Shown here piece after piece: positions 1 to 11,705 of a stretch of 64,000 nt of DNA. The notes under the pieces are model-generated. The model worked only from the letters and a program-made list of their open reading frames with translations. It was not told where the DNA came from and made no database searches. Where the stretch lies: assembly GCA_002118135.1 (NCBI GenBank), contig BDIU01000256.1:290623-354622 (forward strand). The letters are read 5' to 3'. The position numbers were made by a program, and so were the translations under genes. The first letter of the stretch is position 1, and each line of letters opens with the position of its first letter. The DNA comes from Trebouxia sp. TZW2008. Its lineage: Eukaryota > Chlorophyta > Trebouxiophyceae > Trebouxiales > Trebouxiaceae.

Positions 1-80
1 GCATCATTGTGGTGATCTTGAGGGTCAACATATTGGCAAAGCTTCCCCGTGTAATGTGAAGTCATAAAACATCACTGCAG

Positions 81-1356
81 GCTCTGGATACTTGACTGGC
101 TGCTTTGGCATCATGGTGGGGGACCATGGACAGGTGCTAGGTGTAGAAAAACATAAGGAGCTAGCCCATAGATCAATAGAGAGCCTGCAAGCAGCAGTCC
201 CTGACCTCATGAAAAAGGGCACCATCAAAATCATGCCAGGCAATGTTTTGGGCAAGGTTCTTGGCACTTATGGCCCTTTTGATGCCATCCATGTGGGCGC
301 TGCAGCTGCTACAATGCCACAGGTGACGCCTGGTTGTCGTATTTAGCAAGCAACTCATGTCTCTCATCATCGTAGATCAACAAACAGCAGTCTAAATTCT
401 GAGACCAGAGGCTCTAACAATGACGCCTGGCAGCATGGCACTTCTCCTGCAAATCTTTCCTTTCCACAGCTCTTGTTGTGCAGCCCTCGTGCTCTCTAGC
501 ATCATGCTGCTGGGCTGCAAGTTTGCTTTGAAGACAACAAAACCAGACTGGCAAGGTACAGACAAGAGCAACACATCTGCAATGCTGTGTGCGCACAGTG
601 TCGTCATGCACGCTCAACTTGTGTTGCACTGCCTTGCATCTGCTGTTGTGGGCTGACTAATTATAGGCAAAGAGGGCAATACACTCACTTCTCATTGAGC
701 ACCACAACCGTCTATAGCAAACAAACACTTTTGATGCAGAGTCTCTGGACTCAGAATGGTGTCTGAAGGGTAAACATGTTGCAACGCAGAATTTGATCGA
801 GAAGCTGAAGCCTGGCGGCAGAATGGTCATTCCTGTTGGTGCACAAAATGATGACTACCAGGTCAGTCATCTATTCAGCATGGCTTGGTTCCTGGTGACT
901 GCCTCACACACATTGGAAACAATACTTCTGTGCTGCTGTGCAAACTAGCTGTCGTTGCGTTCACCAGTCTGTTAGTGCGCTTTTAGTGTGCCCTTGTATG
1001 CATGGTCCAGGTTTACGATGCTGTGTTGCTTGCTTATCATTTTGTCTGTCATTCCACAAGTCATTCAAATGCTGCATCAGTCAAAGGCATCAGTCATTTA
1101 CTGGTTTGTACAGTTGCGCACGCATGCAATCATAGTTCACCACCTGCTCAACAGGAAACACAGACAGCATGGGCTTGTCACGACCTTCCTGTGAAGTGCT
1201 GGTCAGCAGTCCAACCAAAAGATGTGTATGCAGGTTCTGAAACTAGTTGACAAGGATCAAGATGGCAGGGTGCAGGAAAAAGATCTCATGTCAGTCAGAT
1301 TTGTGCCTCTTACTGAGCCAGGCACAGATCCTTATGTGGGCAAAGACGAAGAGTGA
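81..1356 (+). CDS. PCMT: Protein-L-isoaspartate O-methyltransferase, 3' part
   Basis: This enzyme uses S-adenosylmethionine to methylate isoaspartyl residues in damaged proteins and so starts their repair, usually in the cytosol. Three exons are visible: 81-322, 790-861 and 1234-1356; the N-terminal exons lie left of the window. The first exon opens inside a codon after a CTGCAG acceptor and reads the SAM-binding motif GSGYLTGCFGIMVG, then FDAIHVGAAAATMPQ. The second reads LKPGGRMVIPVGAQNDDYQ, the conserved strand after the catalytic core. The third carries the family C-terminal stretch SVRFVPLTE and stops at TGA 1354-1356. All joins are phase-consistent and each intron is GT-AG. The family assignment rests on these motifs in the right order. 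The next gene is convergent, so the 3' ends face each other across 1.35 kb. Confidence 0.9.
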
Positions 1357-2711
1357 CAGACCCCTACTTGCACAAAATGAGGAGTATATGTGCAGCTGTG
1401 CCGTGTGTTGTGGACAGAGTCCCCACAGAGCCTGAGCAATGCGATGTTATTGATAGGCGGGAATGAGGAGCATTCCAGCAGGAGTGGCAATCAATTGAAA
1501 GCATATCACTGCTGTGAGTCATACTTTGAAAGGCAGGTTTGCTTGTCAGGACTGATTCTTGGTGTATACATCAGACGTGAAAGAATTGTAGAACTTGACT
1601 TGTCTCTGGCGAGCGTGCTCGCACTGAGCCATGCGCTTGCAGCTTGCAAGTACTGTCAGCATTCTGTTCAATCAGGATCGGCAGCTGAGCATCTAAGGTC
1701 CATGCAAGTATTGTGAGAACATATATGAGATTGTGACGTTACAGTCCTTCGAGCTGTGCTGTGCTGCTGAAATGGGTGCATACGTGTGGTCGGACAGCCA
1801 CTATACACATGCCTAATCCGTCATCTGGCGAGCGCCACAGAAGTGCATACTCTCTTGGTGATGTCATGCTTTAAGAGATAGCGCCAATGGCTACTGCTCA
1901 GCTGACACTTATAAACGGCATCTGCTTCTGCTTTCCAAGGGCCAGTCTGCCCTCACAGAAACAACATTGGCATCATGCCCAAGCCCTGCAGTCGCGCATG
2001 CATTATGGCCTGACGCCCTGCTGTTGCGCATGCAGTAACAAGGGTTGATGATGCATTGAGGATGCCCGTCAATTACAACGTCGCCACCATAACTGACATC
2101 TGACAGGTAGATGATTGCACTTTCTGGGCAGTTCATAAGGATCAATTCGCAGTTGAAACTTTAGTCAACTGAGTGAAGGACTCATGTCACCTGCTGAACA
2201 TCAGGACACATATCGCAGTGCAGTGGCAAGGCAAACAAACTACCACAAAACCAGATGCAATACTTGATTCACTTCAAACACATCGCAACAGGCATAATGC
2301 ACTTTCTTGCATTGTGTCCGCTGCAGGCATAATTTGAACATCTACCCAAGCTGAGGATGGCAGGGCAGCAGCACTCAGTCCGCTTCTAAATACGGAGGCT
2401 GCCAACACCATACAGTGACAGGCCCCACGTCACTTTTTCTTCATCATCATTTCGCACCGTCATACATCATTTTCTTTTTCAGTGGACCTCCCACAGGTCA
2501 ACCTTCTGCTGATCTGCTCTAAAGGCTGCTTCTACTCACTTAAGCTCCCAGTAACGATGCCTTTGAGCATTGTCATTTTCCATTTTCTTTCCCTCTGTTC
2601 GCTGATTCCCTCTGTTCGCTGATTCCCTCTGTTCGCTGATTGCAAGCTGCATGCTGTTACCAGTGCATCAAGGGTTTGCTGCTCAGAAGCGTTTGAGTAA
2701 TTCTGACAGAA
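1357..2711. other. Intergenic, convergent 3' ends
   Basis: No coding exon could be supported here between the stop of the isoaspartyl methyltransferase and the stop of the FkbM gene. Short open frames are present on both strands but none shows a recognisable motif or good splice borders. An 18-bp unit (CCCTCTGTTCGCTGATTC) stands three times in a row near 2589-2641. Both 3' UTRs must lie in this stretch, but I see no clear polyadenylation signal. Confidence 0.6.
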
Positions 2712-5700
2712 TCAGGTAGGCCTGGAGGTCTTGCTGCTAAAGGGTGGCATCTTGCCTTGCTTAGCAAGCGTTTCCACTAGCTGCGCTTCTTTGCCACACA
2801 CCGCCTTATCTGTACAATGGCACCGATGCCGTACCTGCAAGACAATACAGATGCGTCGTCTCACATACTTTTTCACAGTGGCTTCCATCAAGGCCTTAGG
2901 GTGGCATCTTGTCTTGCTCAGCAAGCTTTTCCACTAGCCTCTTTGCCACACACTGCTTTATATCTGCAATGGCATCGATCTCGCAACTGCAAGAGAACAC
3001 AGGTGCATTGTTTCACAAACAATTTCTACTCATAAAAGCTCCCATTACAGGATTTAGCGTGACCTTGCTTAGCAAGCGTCTCCACTAGCTGCGCTTCTTG
3101 CCACACACCGCCTTATCTGTGCAAGGACATTGATGCCGTACCTGCAAGACAACAGGAGAGGCTTGTGACCCTCGCTGCTGCTACGCACCGAGGGTCAAAT
3201 TATGATGCCAATATGTCTAGGCTGTGGTTCACTTTCAAGGTGACGTATCCTGTCAGCTGGCGCTGCAACTATTCCAGATAAGCAGACACTGTGCTCAATT
3301 CATAACCCACAGCAGAGAATGTGAGGCTTGCGATTGGAGGCTTGACACCTTCTTGATCCACTTTGCAGTTCTGGAGGAAATCCTCCAGCCTTGTAACTGT
3401 GTGTATACGTTGCAGGGTGTAGTGTTGGTTTATCTGAGTGTGCTGTTGTAGCAGTACTTGTGATTACCCTTATAAAAGTGTATGTGTGGCCCGAGTAGTC
3501 AATTACGTATATACCTGGATGGCTGGCTCAAGATGTTGGCAGGGTCGGTAGCCCATGCCTAGCTCCAGGGGGCGGCTGCTGTACCATTCATTCAAGTCCT
3601 GATCAGGCGCCATCACCCCAACTGGCTCCCCAACCTGCGCATATCAAGTCTGTGGACTCAGGGTTGGATCAGGGTCAAGCATGTTCGATCTGTCATGCTC
3701 ATAACTGGCCGGCATTTGACAACTGTCAAGAGACAGCTGCTGTACGATCTGTCAAGTCTCAATCAGGGGCCACTACCCCCACTGCCTCCCCAACCTGAAC
3801 ACAGTGACAACAAATTCCTTGAAAATCCTGTGATGTATATAGCTGCTGCAGAGTTTCATGCTCATGACTGGTCGGCATTTGACAAATGTCAAGAGGCAGC
3901 TGCTGAACCACTCATTCAAGTCCTGATCAGGCGCCATTACCCCTACTGTCTCTTCAACCTAAACACAGCAACTTCTGTTGATTTGAGTTTTGATCAGGCG
4001 CCCTGACATGCACAAAGAACACAAAACTTATTCTTTGTCCCTGTCAAAGGCCATCTCCTTTGCTGCCTGCCTAAACAACACATTGAAGAGACATAGAGGC
4101 GGCTGCTGCACCACTCATTCAAGTCCTGATCAGGCGCCATCACCCCCACTGCCTCCCCAACCTGAACACATTGATAACAAGTTCCTTGAAGTCATGCGAT
4201 GTATGTGGTGGCTGCAGACTTTGAGCAGCGTGTATGCAGGTCGCAGGCTGGTGACTCATGCCTGGCTCCAGGGGCGGCTGCTGAACCACTCATTCAGGTC
4301 CTGATCAGGTGAGAACACCCCCACTGGTTCTTTGCCAAAACCATTGTGAATATCATGATTACCATGTGATTTGGTTTTTTGTTCCTCTCTCATCAAAATT
4401 GCATCTGACATTGTCATGCTGGCCACTTCAACAGATGTCCACCTGAAAGGCTTGTCGATCTCGCATGGCCCATTTGGTTGTTTGTTCCTCCTTCATCAAT
4501 ATTGTGATTGACATTGTCATAGTGCCCACTTCAAGAGATGTCTACCTGGAAGGCTTTTCGATCTCGCATGGCCCATATGTTAGTGTTGTGGCCAAAGGCG
4601 CCTCGGAAGCTCTTAGGGTGCAGGTCCTCAGGGATCTGTGCACAGCCTGCCCAATGCCTGCATCAAGAAGAAGAGCGCATTCACCAGAATGTTGCAAATA
4701 TTGGCTTGAAAGTGGGGCGCAAATCCTCTGAGATGTGTGCATGCCCACTGATTGGCTGCATGATTCAGAACAAGACAGCATGCGACCAACTACAGTCCAT
4801 GGACGTGCTGAAGTTCACCAAAGGTCCCTTGGAAGCTCTTAGGGTGCAGGTCCTCAGGGATTTGCGCACCGCCTGCCCATTGCCTGCGTAAGAAGCAGAG
4901 TCAGCTTGCCCTACACATCAGACCTGAAAGAGATGGCAAAGGATATAAGTACTTAGTGCTTCCTGAGGTGCAGTGGGAAGTTGGGGACCTTTGCGGGTTC
5001 AGACAGCCTGGGCAACAGGGCGGGAATCTGGAACAGCAGATTTGAAAACGTGCGCTGCGCTGTGATGCTGCTGGCATTTGAGCGCGTAAATGCCGCACTG
5101 AAAGACAGGCACAGCAGTATTTCTGATGATGCTGAACAATGGTTTACAGGAAGCAGATCCCAACATGCTTTCACAGCACAGCACAACGCAGCTTTGATGT
5201 TGCAGCCTCACAGATCCTGCTTGCAAATCTGTTCAGGCTGAGGACATCCAGTGCTCTTCTCCTCCAGCACAGCACAGTGTCTTCTTTCATGACTTACGGG
5301 CATTGCTTTGGAAGCTGCGTTAGACCATCCAGTCATCGATGCAGCACATCATAGCGCAGCACAGTACAGCCTCTAGCATTGTTAGGGTTGGTGCATCCGT
5401 CCGCAGCATGGAGGCAGCACAGCACAGCACAGCACAGCACAGCACGGCAGAGCCAAGTAAAGCGCAGCACAGCGTGATGCAAAGCAATACAACTTACGAA
5501 CAATGCTTCAGCAGCTGTTCAGACTTGGGACAACCAGAGCTGTTCTTTTTCAGCATGAACGCCGCACAGCACAGCACGGCACGGCACGGCACGCCACGGC
5601 ACAGCACAGCACTGCACTGCAGAGCAGAACAAAACGCAGCACAGAATGATGCAAAGCAATATGACTTACAAATGTTGTTTCAGAAGCTGTTCAGTCTTGG

Positions 5701-8700
5701 GACATCCAAAATTTTCTTCTTCAGCATGGACACAGCACAGCACAGCACGGCAGAGCAAAGCGCAGCACAGCGCAACGTGAAGCAGGATGACTTACGGGTA
5801 CTGCTTCAGAAGCTGTTCAGGCTTGGGACATCCAGTGTTCTTCTTCTCCAGCATGGATGCAGCATCAGTCAGATCATGTTGAATGTTATCATCACTGACT
5901 TCCTCCAAGGGGCCAATCTCTCCCGTCCAATTAGGTAATTGTAGTAATGGTGACCTGGCGTGGCCGTCATGGACGTGAAGGATCGTGTAGCGCTGTTCAA
6001 GAAGGGAAGACAGCATGGCGGGAAGATCAGCCAGTTCCCGCCATTTGTTGTTGATTTCCCATGCTCCAGGAGTGTACTCCATGACAACATGGTCAATCCT
6101 GTGACACATAACAGTCCAACTTGGTAAAACCAAAGATTCTTGAGCAAAGCTGTGCAGCAGATAGCTAGGGATCATGTAATGTGAGGGTACATGGCTTTGT
6201 AAGCAATTCAAGAGGTTACAAGTGTTGCATCGAGCAATTGGGGGTATGTGAGACCAGGTCAGCGTGATGCAAAACACACTCTACAAAGGACATCCATCTT
6301 CTGAGCTTGACCTTGTATGCACTGGCAAACTTTAGCAACCATGTGAAATAGCGCTTTGGGCTAATCCAAATGTTGCAGCAAACAGAGACAACATCACAGG
6401 GGAAAGACAAGATGTGTCTGTTTGGCTGTATAGCAGATCTATAGCTTACCAAATTGCACAAAAAGCCATCGTTCACTGCAGCAAGCAACACAGTTGCAAC
6501 ATGGGTCCATGGATCCAGCTGAGATATACTTACTGGTAATCTGCAAACACATCCTCTGCAGACTCTATGACGCCTGGCTCAAAACCCTCGACATCAACCT
6601 TGAGCAGCAACACATCTTCATGCACCACTTCGTCTATCCTTTCTCCCATTGCACGCACTATCTCTAGCTCGTTCCATTCCTCTTCAGCGTAGGCACGACT
6701 GCAGGAAGTAAAGAGCAAGTCAGATTGTGAATCTTGAGCAGCAATACATGTTTTTGCAGCATTCTGTCTATCCTCTCTCCCATAGCATAATAACAATAAT
6801 ACAAGCTTACACTTTCCAGCACATGTGCTAGGTGTGTGTGGCCTAAGTCCTATCCTGCCAGGCCGGCTTGTTTTGAGCGTCACGGTCAGGACGGTTGATG
6901 TTCAACATGCAACATCCCATAGCATGCACTATCTCTAGCTGGTTCCATGTCTGTTCAGTACAAGCACGGCTGGACAACAGAAAGCATGTTCACATTAACC
7001 ATGAGCAGCAACACATCCTCATGCACCACCTCGTCTACCCTTTCCTGTTCATGCTGAGCCCGCCGTCCCAGGCACATCTGAAATAGCATTTTGGGCATGC
7101 AATAAGCAGCATCTCAGCAGCTGATGTTCAGATTTGAAGCCCTGACCTGTCAATGTTGAGGCCGCCGATTCCAGCTGTGCCCCAGATGCCCTTTGACGGC
7201 ACCTTCAAATCATATGTCACTCCACTGATATCTGCCACTGCCGTGTCGCGAATCTCAATGAGGTGTTCAAGGCGGTTCAGCTGCCTGTTGTATTCAAGGA
7301 ATGCTCTGAATTGTGGTATGGGTTCCCAGGTGATAACTCTGCACGCATTTGGACATTTTTTCATGCTGGCGCTGCAAAGACAAGAGTGGCGGTTGTACTC
7401 CAGAAATGCTCTCAACTGAGGTATTTGCTCCCAGGCGATCACCCTGCATTGTGCAGTGCTTCTGCTCCTCAGGGTAGCAATTGGGGGGCATGACTTGCAC
7501 ATCCACAGATTGTGGATTGGTTGCGTGAGGTAGACTTTCCTTTTCTGATGGCTGTGTGTCAACTGCTACAGCAATGGTTTCAATGAGATGTTACTTTCTA
7601 ATTCTGCATGGAGCTCATGCTACGAAGAGCAACCCTGACTAGATGTTTGATTCTGTCCATAAGCATATGCCAGTCAACTGCAATGACACAAGCGATACGC
7701 TGTAGAAGATATCAGTGTAATGCAATGGATGTAATGCAACAGCCAAAATACTGGTACAATTCTCACCTGCAACACAGTTTAGCTGCATGAAAGCTGTACC
7801 AGCCAAAGTTACCACCAACATCAGGAAGCTCATTTCAAGACACATCAAATCATCGCGTGGACAAATAGCTGAACGTGCAGCAAATGTCCAAGGGTGTCTC
7901 ATGCAACCCAACTTCAGCGCGCCAATAGTGTAGGAACTTTTTGTCTGAAAGGTTTTGCGCTGCAGCCATAAGGTTGTTAGGTGTCTCACCTGCAACCCAG
8001 TGTAGCCGCATATATGCTATACCAGCCAAAGTTACCACCCACATCTAGCACCAGCCGTCGTGACCCATCAGGCTTTATACACTTGTCTCTAAGCGCTTGA
8101 TACCACATCATTGTCAGTCCAAGCTCAACAACCCCTCCAAACTCCATTTGCCCACTGACGTCCACATCTTTTTGGGGATCTGTGTATGCCATGCTGAAAG
8201 AAGGCACCGTGCTTGTGTTCTTCACAAAGACATCAATCTGCAGCATCAGACTGATGTCAAGGTCGTTTTAGGCATTGTTGTATGCCATGCTGAAAAGGCA
8301 CCGTATCTGTGTTGTTCACAAAGACATCAGGCTGCAATCAGACTGCATTGCGCATCTTTCTGGGGTTCTGTGTAAGCCATGCTCAAAGAAGGCACCGCGC
8401 TTGTGTTCATCACCAATTCACAAACGCATCAATCTGCAGCATCAGACTGCTGGGACAGAAGCGGCATTGTGTTGCAATTGCTACCTAATGCTATGAATGA
8501 TGGTCTTGTTTTCACGCACATCACTCTGCACAAACAGACTAATGTGCTAGGAGTCAGCATTGTGGTGCCTTGTGCTTGCATGCCTCACCTAAACATATGC
8601 TGAAGCATTGGAATATTGTCACCACATGGGGTGTATGTGTGACAAGGCTCTGAAAGCATGCTGATCGTAGATCAAGTCATTATTGTTTCAGAAACACATT

Positions 8701-10755
8701 GATCTGCAGCCAGCGGCACATTTGTTGCGATTTGAGACTGGTATAAGCTGCTGCTTGGCCCGTGTCCCTTGCATGGTACAGACAGCATGCCTGAACAACT
8801 GTTATGCTTGGTTCGGCGTAGAGTGAGAGCACACTTACATGCCTGTCATGTAGCAGCCTAAGGGGTAGCGTCTGATCAATCTGAGAAGGCGGAAGTTGAG
8901 CAGTCCAGTTGCCACAGTCTGAACAGTCAGTACCCAAGTCACAGAACACCTGATCCTCTTCGCCTCGGCTGCCGTCATCACACTTGCCATCACGCTGCAC
9001 AAAACATGCTTAAAGTGGTCGCATTAAATTGTATTTTTGGCTGCTTTGTGCATGGTATACAGCTTGGGACCAGATTGACTGTTGCAAAGGGAGCGAGCCA
9101 GTGGACTCAGCTGGACTATGTTATGTGATATGCTATGCACAAGTCAAAACTGACAGTCAATGGGCAAGGCATTTCAGTGAGCACCCAGGTCCCTGGCATC
9201 AAGAAAGAGTTTGATGAGATTTGCAAACAAGACAGTTAGAGGCTGTCTGAAAGAGCTTCTGACAGCAATGGGTGGAGGTCTTTTTGCTGCTCGTGTGCTC
9301 ACCCAGCTTAGGTGTCAGTCCTGATAAACACCCATGTCGACATTCATAGATTACACATGACAAGTCACACCTACAGCTTGGTGACAGGTATCTGTACAGA
9401 GCGCACTATGTCGATGCTTCACTTATGGTCTCCAAGAAAGAAGAGCTTACAGCTTTGTGACAGGTGTCATTACAGAGAACACGCTCTGTCATCTGTATCT
9501 GCCAGGGGAAGTTCAGATGGCCTGCTTGGGGATTCAGATCAGCCAAGCTGTCTACTGCTGTGGCTGCAACTTCAGCTGCAGTGCTTTGCCCTGATGTTTC
9601 TGCATCCGTCCCACGATTCCTGAAGGCTGTGCCCCGCGCTACTGCTTCTTCTAGGCTTTCCTGCCTCGCATTCTGTCCCTGTGACGTTGTTGCATCCATT
9701 GCATGATCTCTGAATGCTGTTCCCTGTGTCACTGCTTCATCTAGGGTTGCCTGTTTCACGTTCTGCCCCTGCGTCACTGTTGTGTCTCGTGCACGATCCC
9801 TAAAGGCTGTCCCTTGTGCTACTGCTGCTTCCAGAGCGTCATGCCCACTCTTTTGCTGCGTTGACATTGTTACACCCATTGGGTTGTGTCCCAGGCCTTT
9901 CAAGGACTGAATCCTTGATGCCACTCTGCTTGATGCGGCTGAAAGTTGCTGTTTCATAGCAGCAGCCCATTCAACAGTTCCAGCCTGCTTGGAAGCTGCA
10001 TATGGGCTTGGGTTGCTTTCATCTTGAAGCGTATCCAAATGCTGCAAATGCTTCTGATCACTTTGTGTGGGCTGCTCGTGTTCAGTTGCTTGCTGTAAGC
10101 TGTGCCCTGAGCCACTATCCTTGGCAAGCCTTGCTGTGCCACCAGCCGATGCTGCTGTAGTGACACTGCTTTCAAGCAACGTTTCTGCTGGAAAGGTGGC
10201 TGCCTCAGCATGGCCTTGAAGACTGCAGCACACATGTGCGTTGCTTCAGCATGGCTAGCTGTTGACGCTGGGCTGTAAACAAAATGAAGAGCACAGTGCA
10301 CACAAGGATTGCAGGGGGCACAGCAAAGGCAACAAACAGATCAGTCCCAAAGTGTTGTGTCTTACCTGCTCTGGCTTGAGCTAGTGGGGCCCTTGATATG
10401 GCCTCCGGTCTTCCAGCCTATGCAGAGAGTGAGAGTCAACGCGGTCACAGGAGTGAGCTGCGTGCATGCCGTGCTTCTCGTTTGCCATTTGCGCTGTGCA
10501 AGGCTTCCAGTTTGCGATTCCATGCAAAGCCTCCAGGCGTACATCAGACGAGATATAGCGACAAGCGACTGTCGCCCAGCTGCTCGACTAGGCATACTCG
10601 AAGACACACATACCTACCAAACTCGCTGTCAAGATAACCAGTGTCGCTGCTCCTACGAGCAGCGTTTGGCGTCGGTGGGACCAATCTGCTCGCCTACCAT
10701 ACTGTCGGTCATCATCTGATGTTCGGCTGCCACGGAATGATCGTTTCACGGCCAT
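2712..10755 (-). CDS. FkbM-family methyltransferase, type II membrane form
   Basis: Likely a SAM-dependent methyltransferase of a Golgi or secretory membrane; the acceptor is unknown but FkbM enzymes often methylate hydroxyls of sugars. Eleven exons, read right to left: 10614-10755, 10366-10417, 9451-10222, 8839-8994, 7990-8237, 7147-7338, 6534-6698, 5796-6098, 4546-4657, 3515-3598, 2712-2834; they total 782 codons and every phase fits. The protein has a short basic N-terminus, one membrane anchor (about residues 31-48), a long hydrophilic stem with three roughly 28-residue GTAFRDR-type repeats, a cysteine knot-like segment (CNDTC then CDDG and CDLGTDCSDCG, about 315-352), the SAM motif LVLDVGGNFGWYS, and LLLKVDVEGFEPG. 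HPKSFRGAFGHNTNIWAM near 690 matches the family's C-terminal part as I remember it. The start ATG precedes the anchor directly. The last two exons are the least certain. Confidence 0.85.
2741..3160. repeat. Echo copies of FkbM last exon
   Basis: Three units of about 110 bp at roughly 155-bp spacing (near 2741-2853, 2900-3010, 3057-3155). Read on the minus strand each starts after CTTGCAG and encodes versions of RCHCTDKAVCGKEA. Only the leftmost keeps a long open frame through to a stop, so I take it as the real exon and the other two as decayed copies in the intron before it. Confidence 0.8.
3515..4325. repeat. Echo copies of FkbM exon 10
   Basis: The real exon (3515-3598) is preceded in transcription by about four imperfect copies with starts near 3775, 3925, 4125 and 4310. 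Each keeps CTGATCAG followed by DLNEW-coding sequence, that is, the acceptor plus the exon's 5' part. Some copies differ beyond the first 30 bases. Confidence 0.75.
4807..4889 (-). repeat. Second copy of FkbM exon 9
   Basis: Read on the minus strand this copy follows TTACGCAG and stays open for about 27 codons (GAQIPEDLHPKSFQGTF), closely matching exon 9 at 4546-4657. It lacks exon 9's 3' half and a donor at the same place. A shorter copy of exon 9's 3' end with its GTGGAC donor lies at 4436-4475. Confidence 0.75.
5226..5830. repeat. Echo copies of FkbM exon 8 3' end, with GCACA tracts
   Basis: Four to five units of about 130-180 bp. On the minus strand each carries the end of exon 8 (LEKKNTGCPKPEQLL-like) and, in most, GTAAGTCAT, the donor. 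Between them are (CAGCA)n tracts at about 5409-5450, 5560-5610 and 5735-5765. The unit at 5796 onward is the real exon end. Confidence 0.8.
6737..7065. repeat. Decayed copies of FkbM exon 7
   Basis: Two partial copies of the exon 7 sequence around the ERIDEVVHEDVLLL codons lie in the intron upstream of exon 7 (6534-6698), near 6737-6790 and 6905-7060. Confidence 0.7.
7385..7443 (-). repeat. Duplicate of FkbM exon 6 5' part, in frame
   Basis: Encodes RVIAWEQIPQLRAFLEYNR directly upstream of RVITWEPIPQFRAFLEYNR of exon 6, with its own TGCAG acceptor at 7444-7446. The frame stays open from this acceptor through exon 6. Confidence 0.8.
7767..8475. repeat. Echo copies around FkbM exon 5
   Basis: Downstream in transcription, 7767-7830 repeats the exon's 3' end (VGGNFGWYS codons and GTGAGA donor). 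Upstream, two to three copies between 8250 and 8475, and a short one at 8680-8702, repeat the exon's 5' part after CTGCAG. Confidence 0.75.
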
Positions 10756-11705
10756 GCTTTGCAGGCAAGATCACTGCGTACTTGTCAGCAGACCGGAATT
10801 TGGTCGACCGCTATCAGATCAGCTCAAGCAGAAAACATGTGGGAGCGGAAGCATTGCGTGCTTTTGTCTCTAGTTGGTCGGCAGCAGGGCGCAAATGACG
10901 ACTTTCAAAATTCTGGTCGTACCTCGTCAAAAGTCGCGAAAATAGCTCGAAACATCCCTTCTTCTTCTTCTTCATACCGTACATTGAGCAGCAATTCTTC
11001 AAGGCTTGAGATCTGGCACTGTGACTTAACTGCAGCAGGTGGTCCTGCAGTCACAGCTCGTGAGTATGTTGATGCGCTGCGGCTTTGGTTAAGACACAAG
11101 CTGTGATTGCTTCAAAAAGTCCAAAAACTTGATGCGCATTAAAGATGACATTTCAGCTCACTACAGAGACCGCTGCAGATCTGGACAACTCAGGCATCTC
11201 CCGCAAAGATTGTACAGATTAAGAGTTGCATGTGCTGGTTGCATGACGCAAAGCCTCCAGTACAGCCTGCAGTGCGCCACTGCAAGGCAAACAACGCATG
11301 TCAAGTTGATAGATCATAACTTACAAGGATTTGCTACCCCAGATGCTTATGTACACTGCCTTTGCAGCTGAGCACTGTCCTTGGGCGCCTCAAAATGATC
11401 TCAGCGGTTTTGCTGCACGATGAACACTATTGCTTTTGAACTTTCTATTGACACTCAGTGATCGACACTGGGATTCTTCTTCTTTCTCTGTCAGCCAACT
11501 GGTCAGCACACAAGCAGCGCAGCTCGGACACAACAAACAAGCTGGACAAGCGTCTGCCGATGCTGACATCCTCCAATCCGAGTTGAAACTGCAAGTTGAT
11601 CGAGTTGCATCGCTTGGGATAATCCAAGAGAGTTTCTGTTTATAGCGCCGCTCCTGTCGCATCCCTGCTGGCCAGGCTGCTCATAAGGTCCTGAGCCAGA
11701 CAGGA
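10756..11705. promoter_or_regulatory. Divergent intergenic region, probable bidirectional promoter
   Basis: This 950-bp stretch lies between two start codons that point away from each other. It must hold both promoters and 5' UTRs. Short open frames occur (for example 11034-11106 on the plus strand) but without family motifs or convincing splice borders. The assignment is by position only; no TATA box or known element was recognised. Confidence 0.45.

Noticed and set aside
4880..5043. Plus-strand open frame with protein-like sequence (ERDGKGYKYLVLPEVQW)
   Set aside because: It lies antisense in the FkbM gene between exons 8 and 9, has no support upstream in the same frame, and the minus strand reads a family-matching exon and its copy on the left.
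4953..5097. Minus-strand terminal exon for the FkbM gene after a strong TTTCAG acceptor
   Set aside because: The phase fits and it ends in a stop, but exon 9 at 4546-4657 matches the family's C-terminal region and uses the same phase. It could still be an alternative end.
5339..5938. 199-codon plus-strand frame full of AQHSTAQHS
   Set aside because: It is a translation of the pentanucleotide tract and of antisense exon echoes; no gene.
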